Source of the DNA: an uncultured Alistipes sp.
GTDB taxonomy: Bacteria; Bacteroidota; Bacteroidia; Bacteroidales; Rikenellaceae
Direction: 5' to 3'
NCBI GenBank assembly: GCA_947623305.1
Contig: CANQGQ010000001.1
Span: forward strand, 124,001-188,000
DNA: 64,000 bases
In this document: positions 24,946 through 34,247 of the stretch, one piece after another
Numbering within the stretch: position 1 is the first letter of the stretch
Layout of the letters: each line of letters starts with the position of its first letter
The notes under the pieces: model-generated
Told to the model about the DNA's origin: nothing
What the model saw: only the letters and a program-made list of their open reading frames with translations
Databases searched by the model: none
Translations under genes and position numbers: made by a program

Positions 24946-26517
24946 ATGGCCAAAAAATACACCACCCCTTCGGATCGCAACCGCGAAGCCTTCGAAGCGC
25001 TGACCGACGCCGCCGCCCTCGTGCCGCCGCAGGCCGTCGAACTCGAAGAGGCCGTACTGGGCGCCCTGATGCTCGAAAAAGACAGCATCATCGCCGTACA
25101 GGAGTTCATCACCCCCGATTCGTTCTACACCGAAGAACACCGGCTGATCTACAAGGCGATCGAAGAGCTGTCGATGGAGCTGAAACCCATCGACCTTTTC
25201 ACCGTAACCGAGCGACTCAAAGCCAAAAAGGAACTCAAGAAGATCGGCGGCGCCTCCTACCTGGCCCAACTGACACAGAAGGTCGGTTCGGCCGCCAATG
25301 TCGAATTCCACGCCAAAATCATCGCACAGAAATATGTTCAGCGCGAACTGATCCGCTCGGCGACCGAAATCCAACGCCGTTCCTACGACGAATCGACCGA
25401 TGTAACGGATTTGATCGGATTCGCCGAAGGCGAAATTTTCCGCGTCTCCGAAGGCCACGTCAAACGCTCCGTGCAGTCGTCGAAGGACATCCTTTCGCGG
25501 GCGTTGATGCAAATCGAGGAGGCCTCGAAAAACGCCAGCGCATTCAACGGCGTACCGTCGGGATTCATCTCCATCGACCGCGTAACCTTAGGCTGGCAGC
25601 TTTCGGATCTTATCATCATCGCGGCCCGTCCGTCGATGGGTAAAACGGCCTTCGTCCTCTCGATGGCCCGCAACATGGCCGTCGATCACGAACAGGGCGT
25701 AGCGTTCTTCTCGCTCGAAATGTCGGCCGTGCAGTTGATGATGCGATTGATTATCGCCGAAACGGGCCTCCCTGGCAACGACGTGAAATCGGGCCGGCTC
25801 TCCCCCGAACAATGGCGCCACCTGGAATCGGCCACCAAACCGCTTTCGTCGGCCCCGCTCTTTATCGACGATACGCCGGCGCTGTCGGTCTTCGAATTCC
25901 GCTCGAAAGCCCGCCGGCTGAAGATTCACAACGACATCAAGATCATCATCATCGACTACCTCCAGCTGATGACCGGCAATGCCGATACGAAGAACGGTAA
26001 CCGCGAACAGGAGGTGGCCTTCATCTCGCGCACGCTGAAAGCCATTGCGAAAGAGCTGAACGTCCCGATCATCGCGCTGTCGCAGCTGAGCCGTGCGACC
26101 GAAATGCGAGGCGGATCGAAGCGTCCGCAGCTCTCCGACCTGCGCGAATCGGGCGCCATCGAACAGGACGCTGACATCGTTGCTTTCATCCACCGACCGG
26201 AATACTACGGCATCAACCAAGACGAAAACGGTATGCCGACAGCGGGTCTGGCCGAAATCATCATCGCCAAGCACCGTAACGGTGCGGTATGCGATGTCAA
26301 TCTGCGTTTCCTCAAGGAACAGGCCCGCTTCACCGATATGGACGACACGATGCTGCCGCCCGGGCAGGCGCTCGACAGTCAACAAGCCTACGACGACTAT
26401 GCCAGCGGCTCGAACGCAAGCGATCCGTCGACGCCGTACGGTGCCCTCGGAAGTGCTACGGGAAACGAATTCGATGCGAATGTCTCCCGCAATCTGAACG
26501 AGGAGGCCCCATTTTAA
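24946..26517 (+). CDS. dnaB: Replicative DNA helicase DnaB
   Basis: DnaB is the hexameric helicase that unwinds the replication fork. The 523-residue protein has an N-terminal domain (LEEAVLGALMLEKDSI) that binds primase and loader, then a RecA-like domain with Walker A RPSMGKTAFVLSMA, Walker B IIIIDYLQLM, and the DnaB-specific LSQLSRATEMRGGSKRPQLSDLRESG region (read as successive motifs). No intein is present. The C-terminal tail after residue 470 is Ser/Asn-rich and probably disordered. The stop codon lies inside a TTAATTAACTGGTACGG repeat. Confidence 0.97.
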   Translation: MAKKYTTPSDRNREAFEALTDAAALVPPQAVELEEAVLGALMLEKDSIIAVQEFITPDSFYTEEHRLIYKAIEELSMELKPIDLFTVTERLKAKKELKKIGGASYLAQLTQKVGSAANVEFHAKIIAQKYVQRELIRSATEIQRRSYDESTDVTDLIGFAEGEIFRVSEGHVKRSVQSSKDILSRALMQIEEASKNASAFNGVPSGFISIDRVTLGWQLSDLIIIAARPSMGKTAFVLSMARNMAVDHEQGVAFFSLEMSAVQLMMRLIIAETGLPGNDVKSGRLSPEQWRHLESATKPLSSAPLFIDDTPALSVFEFRSKARRLKIHNDIKIIIIDYLQLMTGNADTKNGNREQEVAFISRTLKAIAKELNVPIIALSQLSRATEMRGGSKRPQLSDLRESGAIEQDADIVAFIHRPEYYGINQDENGMPTAGLAEIIIAKHRNGAVCDVNLRFLKEQARFTDMDDTMLPPGQALDSQQAYDDYASGSNASDPSTPYGALGSATGNEFDANVSRNLNEEAPF

Positions 26518-26616
26518 TTAACTGGTACGGATCGGAAGCTCGGATTGTTATTTCCAAACGTTGGATTTATCAGTAAAATGAAAGCGGAATACTCGGTTAG
26601 CATTACCAGTTAATAA
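26512..26616. repeat. Direct and inverted copies of the GGTACGG motif flanking the dnaB-comM spacer
   Basis: A forward copy overlaps the dnaB stop (26512-26538). It agrees with the bamA copy over ATTTTAAT(T)AACTGGTACGGATCGGAA. A reverse copy (TACCAGTTAATAA, 26604-26616) ends three bases before the comM ATG. Confidence 0.6.
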
Positions 26617-26618
26617 AA

Positions 26619-28160
26619 ATGTTTGTGGGGATACATACGGGGGCGATCGTCGGTATCGACGCCGTGGAGGTAACCGTCGAAGTCAACATCACGGGCGGCG
26701 GTCTGGGTTTGTACCTGGTCGGTTTGCCTGACAACGCCGTCAAAGAGAGCGAACAGCGCATTCGGGCCGCTTTCGAAAACTCCGGCGAACGGATGACCTC
26801 GCGCAACGTGGTCGTCAACCTCGCTCCTGCGGCTCTGCGCAAGGAGGGCGCCGCTTTCGACCTGCCGATCGCCGTCGGCATCCTCGCAGCCATGGGCCGC
26901 GTGGAACCGGATGCGCTCGAAGGCACGATGTTCACCGGCGAACTGTCGCTCGACGGGTCGGTGCGACCCGTGCCCGGAGTGCTTCCGATGGCGATTCTCG
27001 CACGGCAAAAGGGATTGCGACGGTTGGTTTTATCGCCGCAGAATGCGCCGGAAGCGGCCATCGTCGACGGAATCGAGGTGATTCCGGTGGAGAATCTGAA
27101 ACAACTGCTCAGCTGGCTCAACGGCACGGAACCGATCGAACCGGCCCAACCGGCCGGCGAAGAACCGTTCGAACAGTCGGCCGGCCGTTATGCCGAAGAT
27201 TTCGCCGACGTGAAAGGGCAAAGCCAGGTGAAACGAGCCTTGGAGATCGCGGCGGCGGGCGGACACAACATCCTGCTCATCGGATCGCCCGGGTCGGGAA
27301 AGACCATGCTGGCCCGCCGTCTGCCGACCATCCTGCCGCCGCTGACCCACGAGGAGGCGCTCGAAACGACCAAAATCCATTCGGTAGCGGGCAAGACGGG
27401 CGTATCGGGCGGATTGATGACCCGCCGTCCGTTCCGCACGCCGCATCACCTGACCTCGCAGGCCGCCCTCGTGGGCGGAGGGCAATCGCCCCGTCCGGGC
27501 GAAGTATCGCTGGCGCACAATGGCGTGCTGTTTCTCGATGAACTGCCCGAATTCGGCCGCAACGTACTGGAAGTGCTGCGCCAACCGCTCGAAGACAAGC
27601 GCATCACGGTCTCACGTGCGAAATACAGCGTCGAATATCCGGCCAACTTCATGCTGGTGGCGGCCATGAACCCCTGTCCATGCGGCTACTACAACCACCC
27701 GACGCACGAATGCACCTGTGCACCGGGAGCGGTACATCGCTATATGAGCCGGATTTCGGGCCCGCTGATGGATCGCATCGACCTGCATGTCGAAGTAACG
27801 CCCGTACCGCCATCGTCGCTCTCCGATACGACCCCGAGCGAACCGAGCGCCGCCGTGCGCGAACGAGTCATGCGTGCACGCGCCATTCAGGAAGCACGTT
27901 TCCGAGAAGCCGCAGGCGTCCACACCAATGCGATGATGAATGCGGCCCTGCTGCGTGAATACTGCCGGATGGATGCGCCGACGGCGGCGATGCTGGAACA
28001 GGCGATGACACGGCTATCGCTGTCGGCGCGAGCCTATGACCGGATTCTGAAAGTGGCGCGGACGATCGCCGACTTGGCCGGCCGCGATCAGATATCGCGT
28101 ACGGATGTGGCGGAAGCCATCAACTATCGTTCGCTCGACCGCGGAACGTGGGGACGCTGA
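26619..28160 (+). CDS. comM: ComM/YifB-type Mg-chelatase-like AAA+ ATPase
   Basis: A 513-residue hexameric AAA+ helicase of the ComM type, which promotes branch migration during integration of transforming DNA. The N-terminal ChlI domain has TVEVNITGGGLGLYLVGLPD, followed by Walker A in IGSPGSGKTMLARRLP, Walker B in GVLFLDELPEF, and a cysteine-containing loop (NPCPCGYYNHPTHECTC). The C-terminal helical domain has LRVARTIADL-like KVARTIADLAGRD. The start follows the AATAAAAATG context. A 10-bp hairpin lies seven bases after the stop. Confidence 0.93.
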   Translation: MFVGIHTGAIVGIDAVEVTVEVNITGGGLGLYLVGLPDNAVKESEQRIRAAFENSGERMTSRNVVVNLAPAALRKEGAAFDLPIAVGILAAMGRVEPDALEGTMFTGELSLDGSVRPVPGVLPMAILARQKGLRRLVLSPQNAPEAAIVDGIEVIPVENLKQLLSWLNGTEPIEPAQPAGEEPFEQSAGRYAEDFADVKGQSQVKRALEIAAAGGHNILLIGSPGSGKTMLARRLPTILPPLTHEEALETTKIHSVAGKTGVSGGLMTRRPFRTPHHLTSQAALVGGGQSPRPGEVSLAHNGVLFLDELPEFGRNVLEVLRQPLEDKRITVSRAKYSVEYPANFMLVAAMNPCPCGYYNHPTHECTCAPGAVHRYMSRISGPLMDRIDLHVEVTPVPPSSLSDTTPSEPSAAVRERVMRARAIQEARFREAAGVHTNAMMNAALLREYCRMDAPTAAMLEQAMTRLSLSARAYDRILKVARTIADLAGRDQISRTDVAEAINYRSLDRGTWGR

Positions 28161-28166
28161 TGCGTC

Positions 28167-28190
28167 GTACCTTTTGGTGGCAAAAGGTAC
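28167..28190 (+). terminator. Hairpin after comM
   Basis: A perfect 10-bp stem (28167-28176 with 28181-28190, loop GTGG). No T-run follows, so its role as terminator is uncertain. Confidence 0.5.
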
Positions 28191-28202
28191 CGAAAACCTT
28201 CC

Positions 28203-28333
28203 GCACGGTTAAAATTGCAGGCGTACCGTGCGACGATTGCTGAACAGACACGAAAGACTGCGCTTTTCGCACGTCTGTTCCGGGCGCAGTCGTCTTACGT
28301 TCCGCTTTTTTCCGCAATTTTCACAGTGCGGAA
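28203..28333 (+). promoter_or_regulatory. Cluster of inverted repeats upstream of murG
   Basis: Four further inverted repeats lie in 130 bases: 28203-28209 with 28225-28231, 28242-28249 with 28273-28280 (perfect 8 bp), 28256-28263 with 28284-28291 (perfect 8 bp, interlocking with the previous pair), and 28310-28316 with 28327-28333. The last matches bases 1-23 of the window. The interlocking pairs could form a pseudoknot or alternative stems. No promoter box fits perfectly; CAACTTTG near 28350 is a weak match. Confidence 0.4.
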
Positions 28334-28374
28334 ACAGAAAAACGAATTCAACTTTGTCTACGACAAAAACGCAT

Positions 28375-29481
28375 ATGGAAAAACTACGCATCATACTCTC
28401 GGGCGGCGGAACGGGCGGCCATATCTATCCGGCTGTCGCGGTCGCCGAAGCCCTCGAAAAACGATTCGGCGAAGCGGTCGAACTGCTCTTCGTCGGAGCC
28501 GAAGGCAAGATGGAAATGGAAAAGGTGCCCGCGCTGGGCTATCGGATCGTCGGCCTGCCCATCGCCGGCCTGCAACGCCGCATGGAGTGGCGCAATCTGC
28601 TGGTGCCGTTCAAGGTGCTGCGCAGCCTCCGGCTGGCACGCAAGACGATCCGCGATTTCGGAGCCGATGCGGTCGTCGGATTCGGCGGCTATGCCAGCGC
28701 CCCCGTACTCTGGGCCGCCCAACGGATGGGCGTGCCGACGGTCATTCAGGAACAGAACTCCTATGCAGGACTGACTAACAAGCTATTGGCGAAACGAGCC
28801 AGCCGCATCTGCACCGCCTATGAAGGGATGGAACGGTTCTTTCCGCAGGAAAAAATCGTGCTGACGGGCAATCCGCTCCGCGGGCGGTTTTCCAAAGAGG
28901 GCGCCGACCGAACGGAAGCACTCGCCTACTACGGGTTTACAGCTGACCTGCCGGTGATTTTGGTCGTCGGAGGGTCGCTCGGCACCCGCTCGCTCAACGA
29001 GATGATGAAAGCATGGATTCTGCGCACGGGCGGCACGGCCCCCGTGCAGGTCATCTGGCAGACGGGCAAATACTACGAACGCGAAATGCAGGACTTCTTG
29101 CGTGAACACCCCGCCGCACACATTTGGCAGGGCGCCTTCATCGAACGAATGGACTTGGCCTATGCGGCAGCCGATGTGGTCGTATCGCGCAGCGGTGCGG
29201 GAACCGTCTCGGAGCTCTGTTTGGTGGCGAAACCGGTCGTATTCGTACCGTCGCCCAATGTCGCCGAAGACCATCAGACCAAAAACGCCCGTGCACTGGA
29301 AGCCAAAGGCGCCGCACGGTTAGTCCCCGACTGCGATTGCCGCGAGCAGGCGATGGAACAAGCGTTGGCGCTGGCCTCCGACCGGCAAGCCTTGGAGGCG
29401 ATGAGCCGCAGTCTCGAAGCGCTGGCCCGGCCCGATGCGGCGGAACGGATCGTCGATGAAATTACGAAGGTACTGAAATAG
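28375..29481 (+). CDS. murG: Peptidoglycan lipid II synthase MurG
   Basis: MurG transfers GlcNAc from UDP-GlcNAc to lipid I on the inner face of the membrane, producing lipid II. The 368-residue GT28 protein has ILSGGGTGGHIYPAVAVAEAL at its N terminus, FGGYASAPVLW, IQEQNSYAGLTNK, GGSLGTRSLNE, and the C-terminal donor site SRSGAGTVSEL and NVAEDHQTKNA. The upstream in-frame extension is repeat DNA; MEKLRIILSGGG is the family start. Unusually, comM rather than ftsW/murD precedes it. Confidence 0.96.
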   Translation: MEKLRIILSGGGTGGHIYPAVAVAEALEKRFGEAVELLFVGAEGKMEMEKVPALGYRIVGLPIAGLQRRMEWRNLLVPFKVLRSLRLARKTIRDFGADAVVGFGGYASAPVLWAAQRMGVPTVIQEQNSYAGLTNKLLAKRASRICTAYEGMERFFPQEKIVLTGNPLRGRFSKEGADRTEALAYYGFTADLPVILVVGGSLGTRSLNEMMKAWILRTGGTAPVQVIWQTGKYYEREMQDFLREHPAAHIWQGAFIERMDLAYAAADVVVSRSGAGTVSELCLVAKPVVFVPSPNVAEDHQTKNARALEAKGAARLVPDCDCREQAMEQALALASDRQALEAMSRSLEALARPDAAERIVDEITKVLK

Positions 29482-29541
29482 ATATTACATACATTCATGC
29501 ACTGACGGCCGTATGGTTCGATCGGGTTCGGAGCACCAACC

Positions 29542-29620
29542 GAAGCCCCCGCCGAGGCGGGGGTTTGGGGGTGGGTCAGAATTGCATCCGCCGCCTGTGG
29601 CGGCGAGCAACGAGGGACGG
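29542..29620 (+). repeat. REP-like G-rich hairpin element (family C), copy 2
   Basis: AAGCCCCCGCC/GAGGCGGGGG hairpin, TTTGGGGGTGGGTCAGA, then a GCCGCC/GGCGGC hairpin. It fills most of the murG-murC spacer. Confidence 0.75.
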
Positions 29621-29674
29621 ATTCAAGCATTCGGGTAAAAAATCGTCGGGACATGAAAGGATAGAACCGCGCAA

Positions 29675-31057
29675 ATGAAATACGAAAACATCTACTTTTT
29701 GGGCATCGGCGGCATCGGCATGAGCGCCCTGGCCCGCTATTTTCTCCACGAAGGGCGTCGGGTCGCCGGATACGACCGCACCCGTTCGCATCTGACCGAA
29801 GCCTTAGAACGCGAAGGCGCCGTTATCCACTACGATGAAGATGTCCGACAGATTCCGGCCCCGTTCGTCGATCCTGCACACACGATCGTGGTCTACACGC
29901 CTGCCGTACCGCGCGACCACTGCGAATACCGCTATTTTCTCGAACATGGTTTTACGGTCGAGAAACGCTCGCAGATGCTGGGCCACCTGTCCGAAGGAAA
30001 ATACGTGATGGCGGTGGCCGGCACGCACGGCAAGACCACGACGTCGACCCTCATTGCCTGGCTCAACCGTGCACTGACAGGCGGCGGATCGGCCTTTCTG
30101 GGCGGTATCTCGAAGAATTTCGAGGGAAATCTGGTGCTCGGCGAAGGGCCGCGGTTGGCCGTCGAAGCCGACGAATTCGACCGGTCGTTCCTGCGGCTGT
30201 GGCCCGATGTGGCGGTCATCACCTCGGCCGATGCCGATCATCTCGACATCTACGGCACCCACGAAGCGGTCAAGGAGGCCTTCGCGCAATTCGCCGGACA
30301 AATCCGCAAGGGCGGCTCGTTAGTGCTGAAACTCCACGTCGATATTCGGGTCGACAATCCGGGCATCGCCGTCTATCGCTACTCTTACGACGAACCGTGC
30401 GATTTCTATGCCCGCAACGTGCGGCTGCTGGAGGGCGGGCACTACCGCTACGACATCACGACACCCGACGGCGTGATCGCGGACTGCACGCTCGGCATCC
30501 CGGGCTGGGTCAATATCGAAAACTCGATTGCAGCAGTCGCCGCCATCTGGTGCGCCGCGAAGCACGAAGGCACGCCGCTCGACGAAACCCGTCTGCGGGA
30601 AGCGCTGGCCTCGTTCTCGGGCGTGAAACGGCGGTTCGAATTCTATGTCAACACGCCGAAGCAGGTCTATATGGACGACTATGCGCATCATCCGCGCGAA
30701 TTGGCGGCGACGCTCACATCGGTGCGGAAGATGTTCCCGGGCCGACGCATCACGGCGATCTTCCAGCCCCACCTCTACACCCGCACGCGCGACCTCTATC
30801 CGGAGTTCGCCGAAGCACTGTCGCATGCCGACGAGGTGGTCTTGCTGCCCATCTATCCGGCCCGCGAGGAGCCCATCGAGGGCATCACGTCGCAGATCAT
30901 CGCCGAACGGATAACCGTGCCCTGCCGCATCGTCGAACGCGAACGGCTGGCCGAGACCATCGCGACAATGGCGACCGATGTGGTCATCAGTTTCGGAGCG
31001 GGCAACATCGACGCCTGCTGCGAGGCGCTGGCCGAAACACTTCGGCGCAAAAGTTGA
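29675..31057 (+). CDS. murC: UDP-N-acetylmuramate-L-alanine ligase
   Basis: MurC adds L-alanine to UDP-MurNAc, the first peptide step of cell-wall precursor synthesis. The 460 residues include an N-terminal Rossmann segment (YFLGIGGIGMSALARYF), the ATP loop AVAGTHGKTTTSTLIAW, EADEFDRSF, and HHPRELAATL in the C-terminal ligase domain. The variation GIGGIGMSALAR is standard. It is followed 22 bases later by ftsQ. Confidence 0.96.
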   Translation: MKYENIYFLGIGGIGMSALARYFLHEGRRVAGYDRTRSHLTEALEREGAVIHYDEDVRQIPAPFVDPAHTIVVYTPAVPRDHCEYRYFLEHGFTVEKRSQMLGHLSEGKYVMAVAGTHGKTTTSTLIAWLNRALTGGGSAFLGGISKNFEGNLVLGEGPRLAVEADEFDRSFLRLWPDVAVITSADADHLDIYGTHEAVKEAFAQFAGQIRKGGSLVLKLHVDIRVDNPGIAVYRYSYDEPCDFYARNVRLLEGGHYRYDITTPDGVIADCTLGIPGWVNIENSIAAVAAIWCAAKHEGTPLDETRLREALASFSGVKRRFEFYVNTPKQVYMDDYAHHPRELAATLTSVRKMFPGRRITAIFQPHLYTRTRDLYPEFAEALSHADEVVLLPIYPAREEPIEGITSQIIAERITVPCRIVERERLAETIATMATDVVISFGAGNIDACCEALAETLRRKS

Positions 31058-31079
31058 AAGAACAACACGAAACTGAAAG

Positions 31080-32177
31080 ATGCGTCCGGTTGTCAAATAT
31101 GCGTTGCTGACGCTCCTCTGGGCAGGAGCGGGGGCCTACGTCATCTGGATGGCGGCGGCCGCCGGTGCCGACCGGGCCGTCCGAACGGTCGAAGCGCTGA
31201 AAATCGACCTCGTGGACAGCACTTCGCAAGGCCAACTACTCACCTCGGGCGAAGTACGCACGTGGCTGAAAAACGAACGCATCCCGACGATCGGGACGCC
31301 GATCGACACGATCGACCTTACGGCGATCGAACGTCTGATCGCCCGCAACGGATTCGTCGAAAAAGCCGCCGCCTACATCGACCGTCGCGGTGTACTGCAC
31401 ATCGACATCCGCCAACGCAAACCGCTGTTGCGACTGTTGACCGACGGCGAAAATGCCTACGTTACGCCGACGGGATTCGTATTCGCCGCGCCGCAAGCTT
31501 CGTCGCTCTACGTTCCCGTTGTAACGGGCCCCTACCGGCCTCCCTTTCCGGTCGGCTACACGGGCGACATCCGCGCCCATACGGATGCCGAACAGCTGCG
31601 CATCGAACAGGAAATCGAAGCATTAGAGGCCGAAAAGCTGCCGATTTACCGAGCGGAACAGGCCGACTACCGCGCCTACAACGAATCGCGCAAACGCCGC
31701 GTGAAAGCATGGTGGAAATACTTGGAAAACGACCGCGATTACGAAACCCGGGTGGAACGCCTGCGCGTCGACAAACAACAGGAACGCCGAGCCTATCGCT
31801 ATCGTGCACGCATGCGCCGGCAACAACTCGCCCGAATCGCAGAGCAACAGGACCAAAAGCGGCACCGGCAAAAAAAATTGGAGAAAAACTACGAAGATTT
31901 CATGAAACTCCTTACCTTTGTGAAGTTGGTCGAGCGGGACGATTTTTGGAGCGCCGAAGTGGTGCAGATCATCGCCCGAACCACGCCGAGCGGCGCACTG
32001 GAAGTCGATCTGATTCCTCGCAGCGGACGGCATATCATCCGTTTCGGACGGCTGGAACGCACGGAGGAGAAGCTCGACAAACTGTTGCGGTTCTATCGCA
32101 AGGGACTGTCGAAAATCGGATGGAACGTCTATCGGGACATCGACATCCGCTACACCGACCAAGTGGTATGCCGGTAA
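31080..32177 (+). CDS. ftsQ: Cell division protein FtsQ with charged helical insertion
   Basis: A bitopic divisome protein linking early and late division proteins. One N-terminal membrane helix (about residues 5-28) is followed by a POTRA-like domain (LTSGEVRTWL to VHIDIRQRKPLLRL-like sequence) and a C-terminal FtsQ beta domain (FWSAEVVQIIAR, VDLIPRSGRHIIRFG). Between them (about residues 165-280) lies a strongly charged segment rich in Arg, Glu, Gln and Lys, predicted helical. At 365 residues it is longer than many FtsQ proteins, which average under 300. Position between murC and ftsA supports the assignment. Confidence 0.88.
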   Translation: MRPVVKYALLTLLWAGAGAYVIWMAAAAGADRAVRTVEALKIDLVDSTSQGQLLTSGEVRTWLKNERIPTIGTPIDTIDLTAIERLIARNGFVEKAAAYIDRRGVLHIDIRQRKPLLRLLTDGENAYVTPTGFVFAAPQASSLYVPVVTGPYRPPFPVGYTGDIRAHTDAEQLRIEQEIEALEAEKLPIYRAEQADYRAYNESRKRRVKAWWKYLENDRDYETRVERLRVDKQQERRAYRYRARMRRQQLARIAEQQDQKRHRQKKLEKNYEDFMKLLTFVKLVERDDFWSAEVVQIIARTTPSGALEVDLIPRSGRHIIRFGRLERTEEKLDKLLRFYRKGLSKIGWNVYRDIDIRYTDQVVCR

Positions 32178-32282
32178 GGCATCCGAACGACCAATAAAAC
32201 GAAACGATTATTAACAAGGAAATATCGAACAGGTAGCGTAGCAAGAACGAGCTGTTAATAAAACCGGACAATCAATAAAAAA

Positions 32283-34124
32283 GTGGAAAGAAAGGAGTAC
32301 ATAATCGCAGTCGATCTGGGCTCTTCCAACGTTACGGTAGCTGTCGGCGAACCGACGGACGACGGCTCGGTCGAAGTCGTTTATATCGCCCGAAATACGG
32401 CCAAAGGCGTCAATGCCGGCTTGATCGAAAACAGCGAACTGGCAGGCAATTCCATCCATGCCGCAATCGAACAGGTCGAGGAGGCCTTGGGCTGCCGCAT
32501 CACGGAGGTCTATGCCGGCATCTCGGGCGAGTTCGTCCGCTGTGCCTGCTACACCGACCACGTTTACATCGGCAACCCGCAGGACGGCGTGAGCCATGCC
32601 GATGTCGAATCGCTCTTTTCACGCATGCGCAACGTGCAGGCCCCCGAAGGCGAAACCATTATGGAGCGCATCCCTCAGAACTATGTCGTCGACGGGAACC
32701 GCGAAGTAACGAATCCCGTCGGCTCGTTCGGAAAAACGCTCTCTGCCACTTTCAATTTCGTATTGTGCAGCACGACCCCGCTGCAACGGCTGGAAATGGT
32801 CTTCAAACGGCACGGCATCACCCTCAAGGGCATCTTCCCCACGGTGCTGGCCACGCCCGAAGCCGTACTGTCGCCCGACGAGAAGTCCGAAGGCGTCGCC
32901 GTGGTCGACATCGGCGGCGGTGTAACCGACGTTACGGTCTACTACCGCAATGTGGTGCGTTATGTGGCCTCCATCCCGATGGGCGCATCGGCAATCAACC
33001 AGGATATCCGCACGATGGGCGTGCCCGAAAAGTTCGTCGAACAACTCAAATTGGAAAAAGGTTCGGCCGTCGCCGAACTCGCCCCCGATACGTTGGTGAA
33101 AGTCCCCGGCCGCACGCCCCGCGAGGAGAAAGGCATCCTGAAACGCAATCTGGCTACGGTTATCGAAGCCCGTGCGATGGACATCGCCGAATACGTGCTC
33201 CAGGAGCTGAAAGATTCGCATTACGTTTCGAAACTCGCCTACGGTATCGTGCTGACCGGCGGATCGGCCGTGCTGAAAGACCTCGACACGCTCTTCAACC
33301 GCGTAACGAAGATGGAGGTGCGCGTAGCCTCGCCCGATACGGGAATTACCGATTCGTCGCTGGAACTCGTCGACGATCCGGCCTACGCGACGGTAACGGG
33401 GCTGTTGCTGCTCGGCGCCCAGCAAGGCGCTTCGAGCCTCATCGTCGAACATCCGCCCGTGCGGGAGGCTGCCGAACCCGAAATGCCGGTCGTCGAACCG
33501 GAAGCGGGACCGGTACGCCCCGTCAACCCCGGTATGCCGGCGAATCCGGCCAACATGGCGGCACGCACCCGACCTATCTCGACTACGACGACAGCACGCG
33601 TGCCGTCGGGAACGTCTCAGCGATCGGCCAACGGGCAACCGACCCGTCCGACTGCAACCGTCCGACCGCAAACCTCCCGGGTACAAGTTACTCCGCTGCC
33701 CGATCCGGAGACTTTCAAACATGTTCCGCCTCGACGCACTGCCGCATCCTCAGCGAAACCGGCATCGCCGACAGTTCCTTCAACGGAACGGTCGAACACT
33801 CCGGTTCATCGGCCTCAACCGTTCCGTCCGCAAGAGCAAAGCTACGAACCGGCTTACGAGCAACAACCGCAAGTACCGCCGCAACCGACCGAGCCGAGCC
33901 GTCAGACGACGACGGATCGACCGGCCGCCGAACCCGAAGCGACCGATCGTCCGCCCATTCGACCGCCCTATCCCGCCACGCCGGAATACGACGAGGAAGC
34001 CGAACGGCGGACGAATGCAACGACGAAGAAGATGAAAGAACGTATCCGCGATTTCTTCGGCAACATCAACGGGAAGTGGGACAAAAGTTCGTCGTCGGAC
34101 TTGGACGATGACATCGAAATTTGA
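32283..34124 (+). CDS. ftsA: Cell division protein FtsA with long disordered tail
   Basis: FtsA is an actin-like ATPase that tethers FtsZ to the membrane. Nucleotide-binding motifs include AVDLGSSNVTVAVGE (phosphate 1), AVVDIGGGVTDVTVYY (phosphate 2) and GIVLTGGSAVLKDLD (adenosine). The start is GTG at 32283 after an AATAAAAAA stretch. The 613-residue length far exceeds the usual 400-450. Residues about 390-575 form a Pro/Thr/Arg-rich low-complexity linker. The last 40 residues (KKMKERIRDFFGNI) look like the amphipathic membrane-targeting helix followed by an acidic tail. ftsZ follows. Confidence 0.94.
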   Translation: MERKEYIIAVDLGSSNVTVAVGEPTDDGSVEVVYIARNTAKGVNAGLIENSELAGNSIHAAIEQVEEALGCRITEVYAGISGEFVRCACYTDHVYIGNPQDGVSHADVESLFSRMRNVQAPEGETIMERIPQNYVVDGNREVTNPVGSFGKTLSATFNFVLCSTTPLQRLEMVFKRHGITLKGIFPTVLATPEAVLSPDEKSEGVAVVDIGGGVTDVTVYYRNVVRYVASIPMGASAINQDIRTMGVPEKFVEQLKLEKGSAVAELAPDTLVKVPGRTPREEKGILKRNLATVIEARAMDIAEYVLQELKDSHYVSKLAYGIVLTGGSAVLKDLDTLFNRVTKMEVRVASPDTGITDSSLELVDDPAYATVTGLLLLGAQQGASSLIVEHPPVREAAEPEMPVVEPEAGPVRPVNPGMPANPANMAARTRPISTTTTARVPSGTSQRSANGQPTRPTATVRPQTSRVQVTPLPDPETFKHVPPRRTAASSAKPASPTVPSTERSNTPVHRPQPFRPQEQSYEPAYEQQPQVPPQPTEPSRQTTTDRPAAEPEATDRPPIRPPYPATPEYDEEAERRTNATTKKMKERIRDFFGNINGKWDKSSSSDLDDDIEI

Positions 34125-34247
34125 CCGACGACGGAACCGACGAACCGGCCCGAATAGAGCGACCTCGGATCGGAAAAACAGCGGTGAAAACGTAAATACA
34201 GGCAAGTATAAAATCGCGCAGCGATCGATCAATAAAGCGACACGGAT

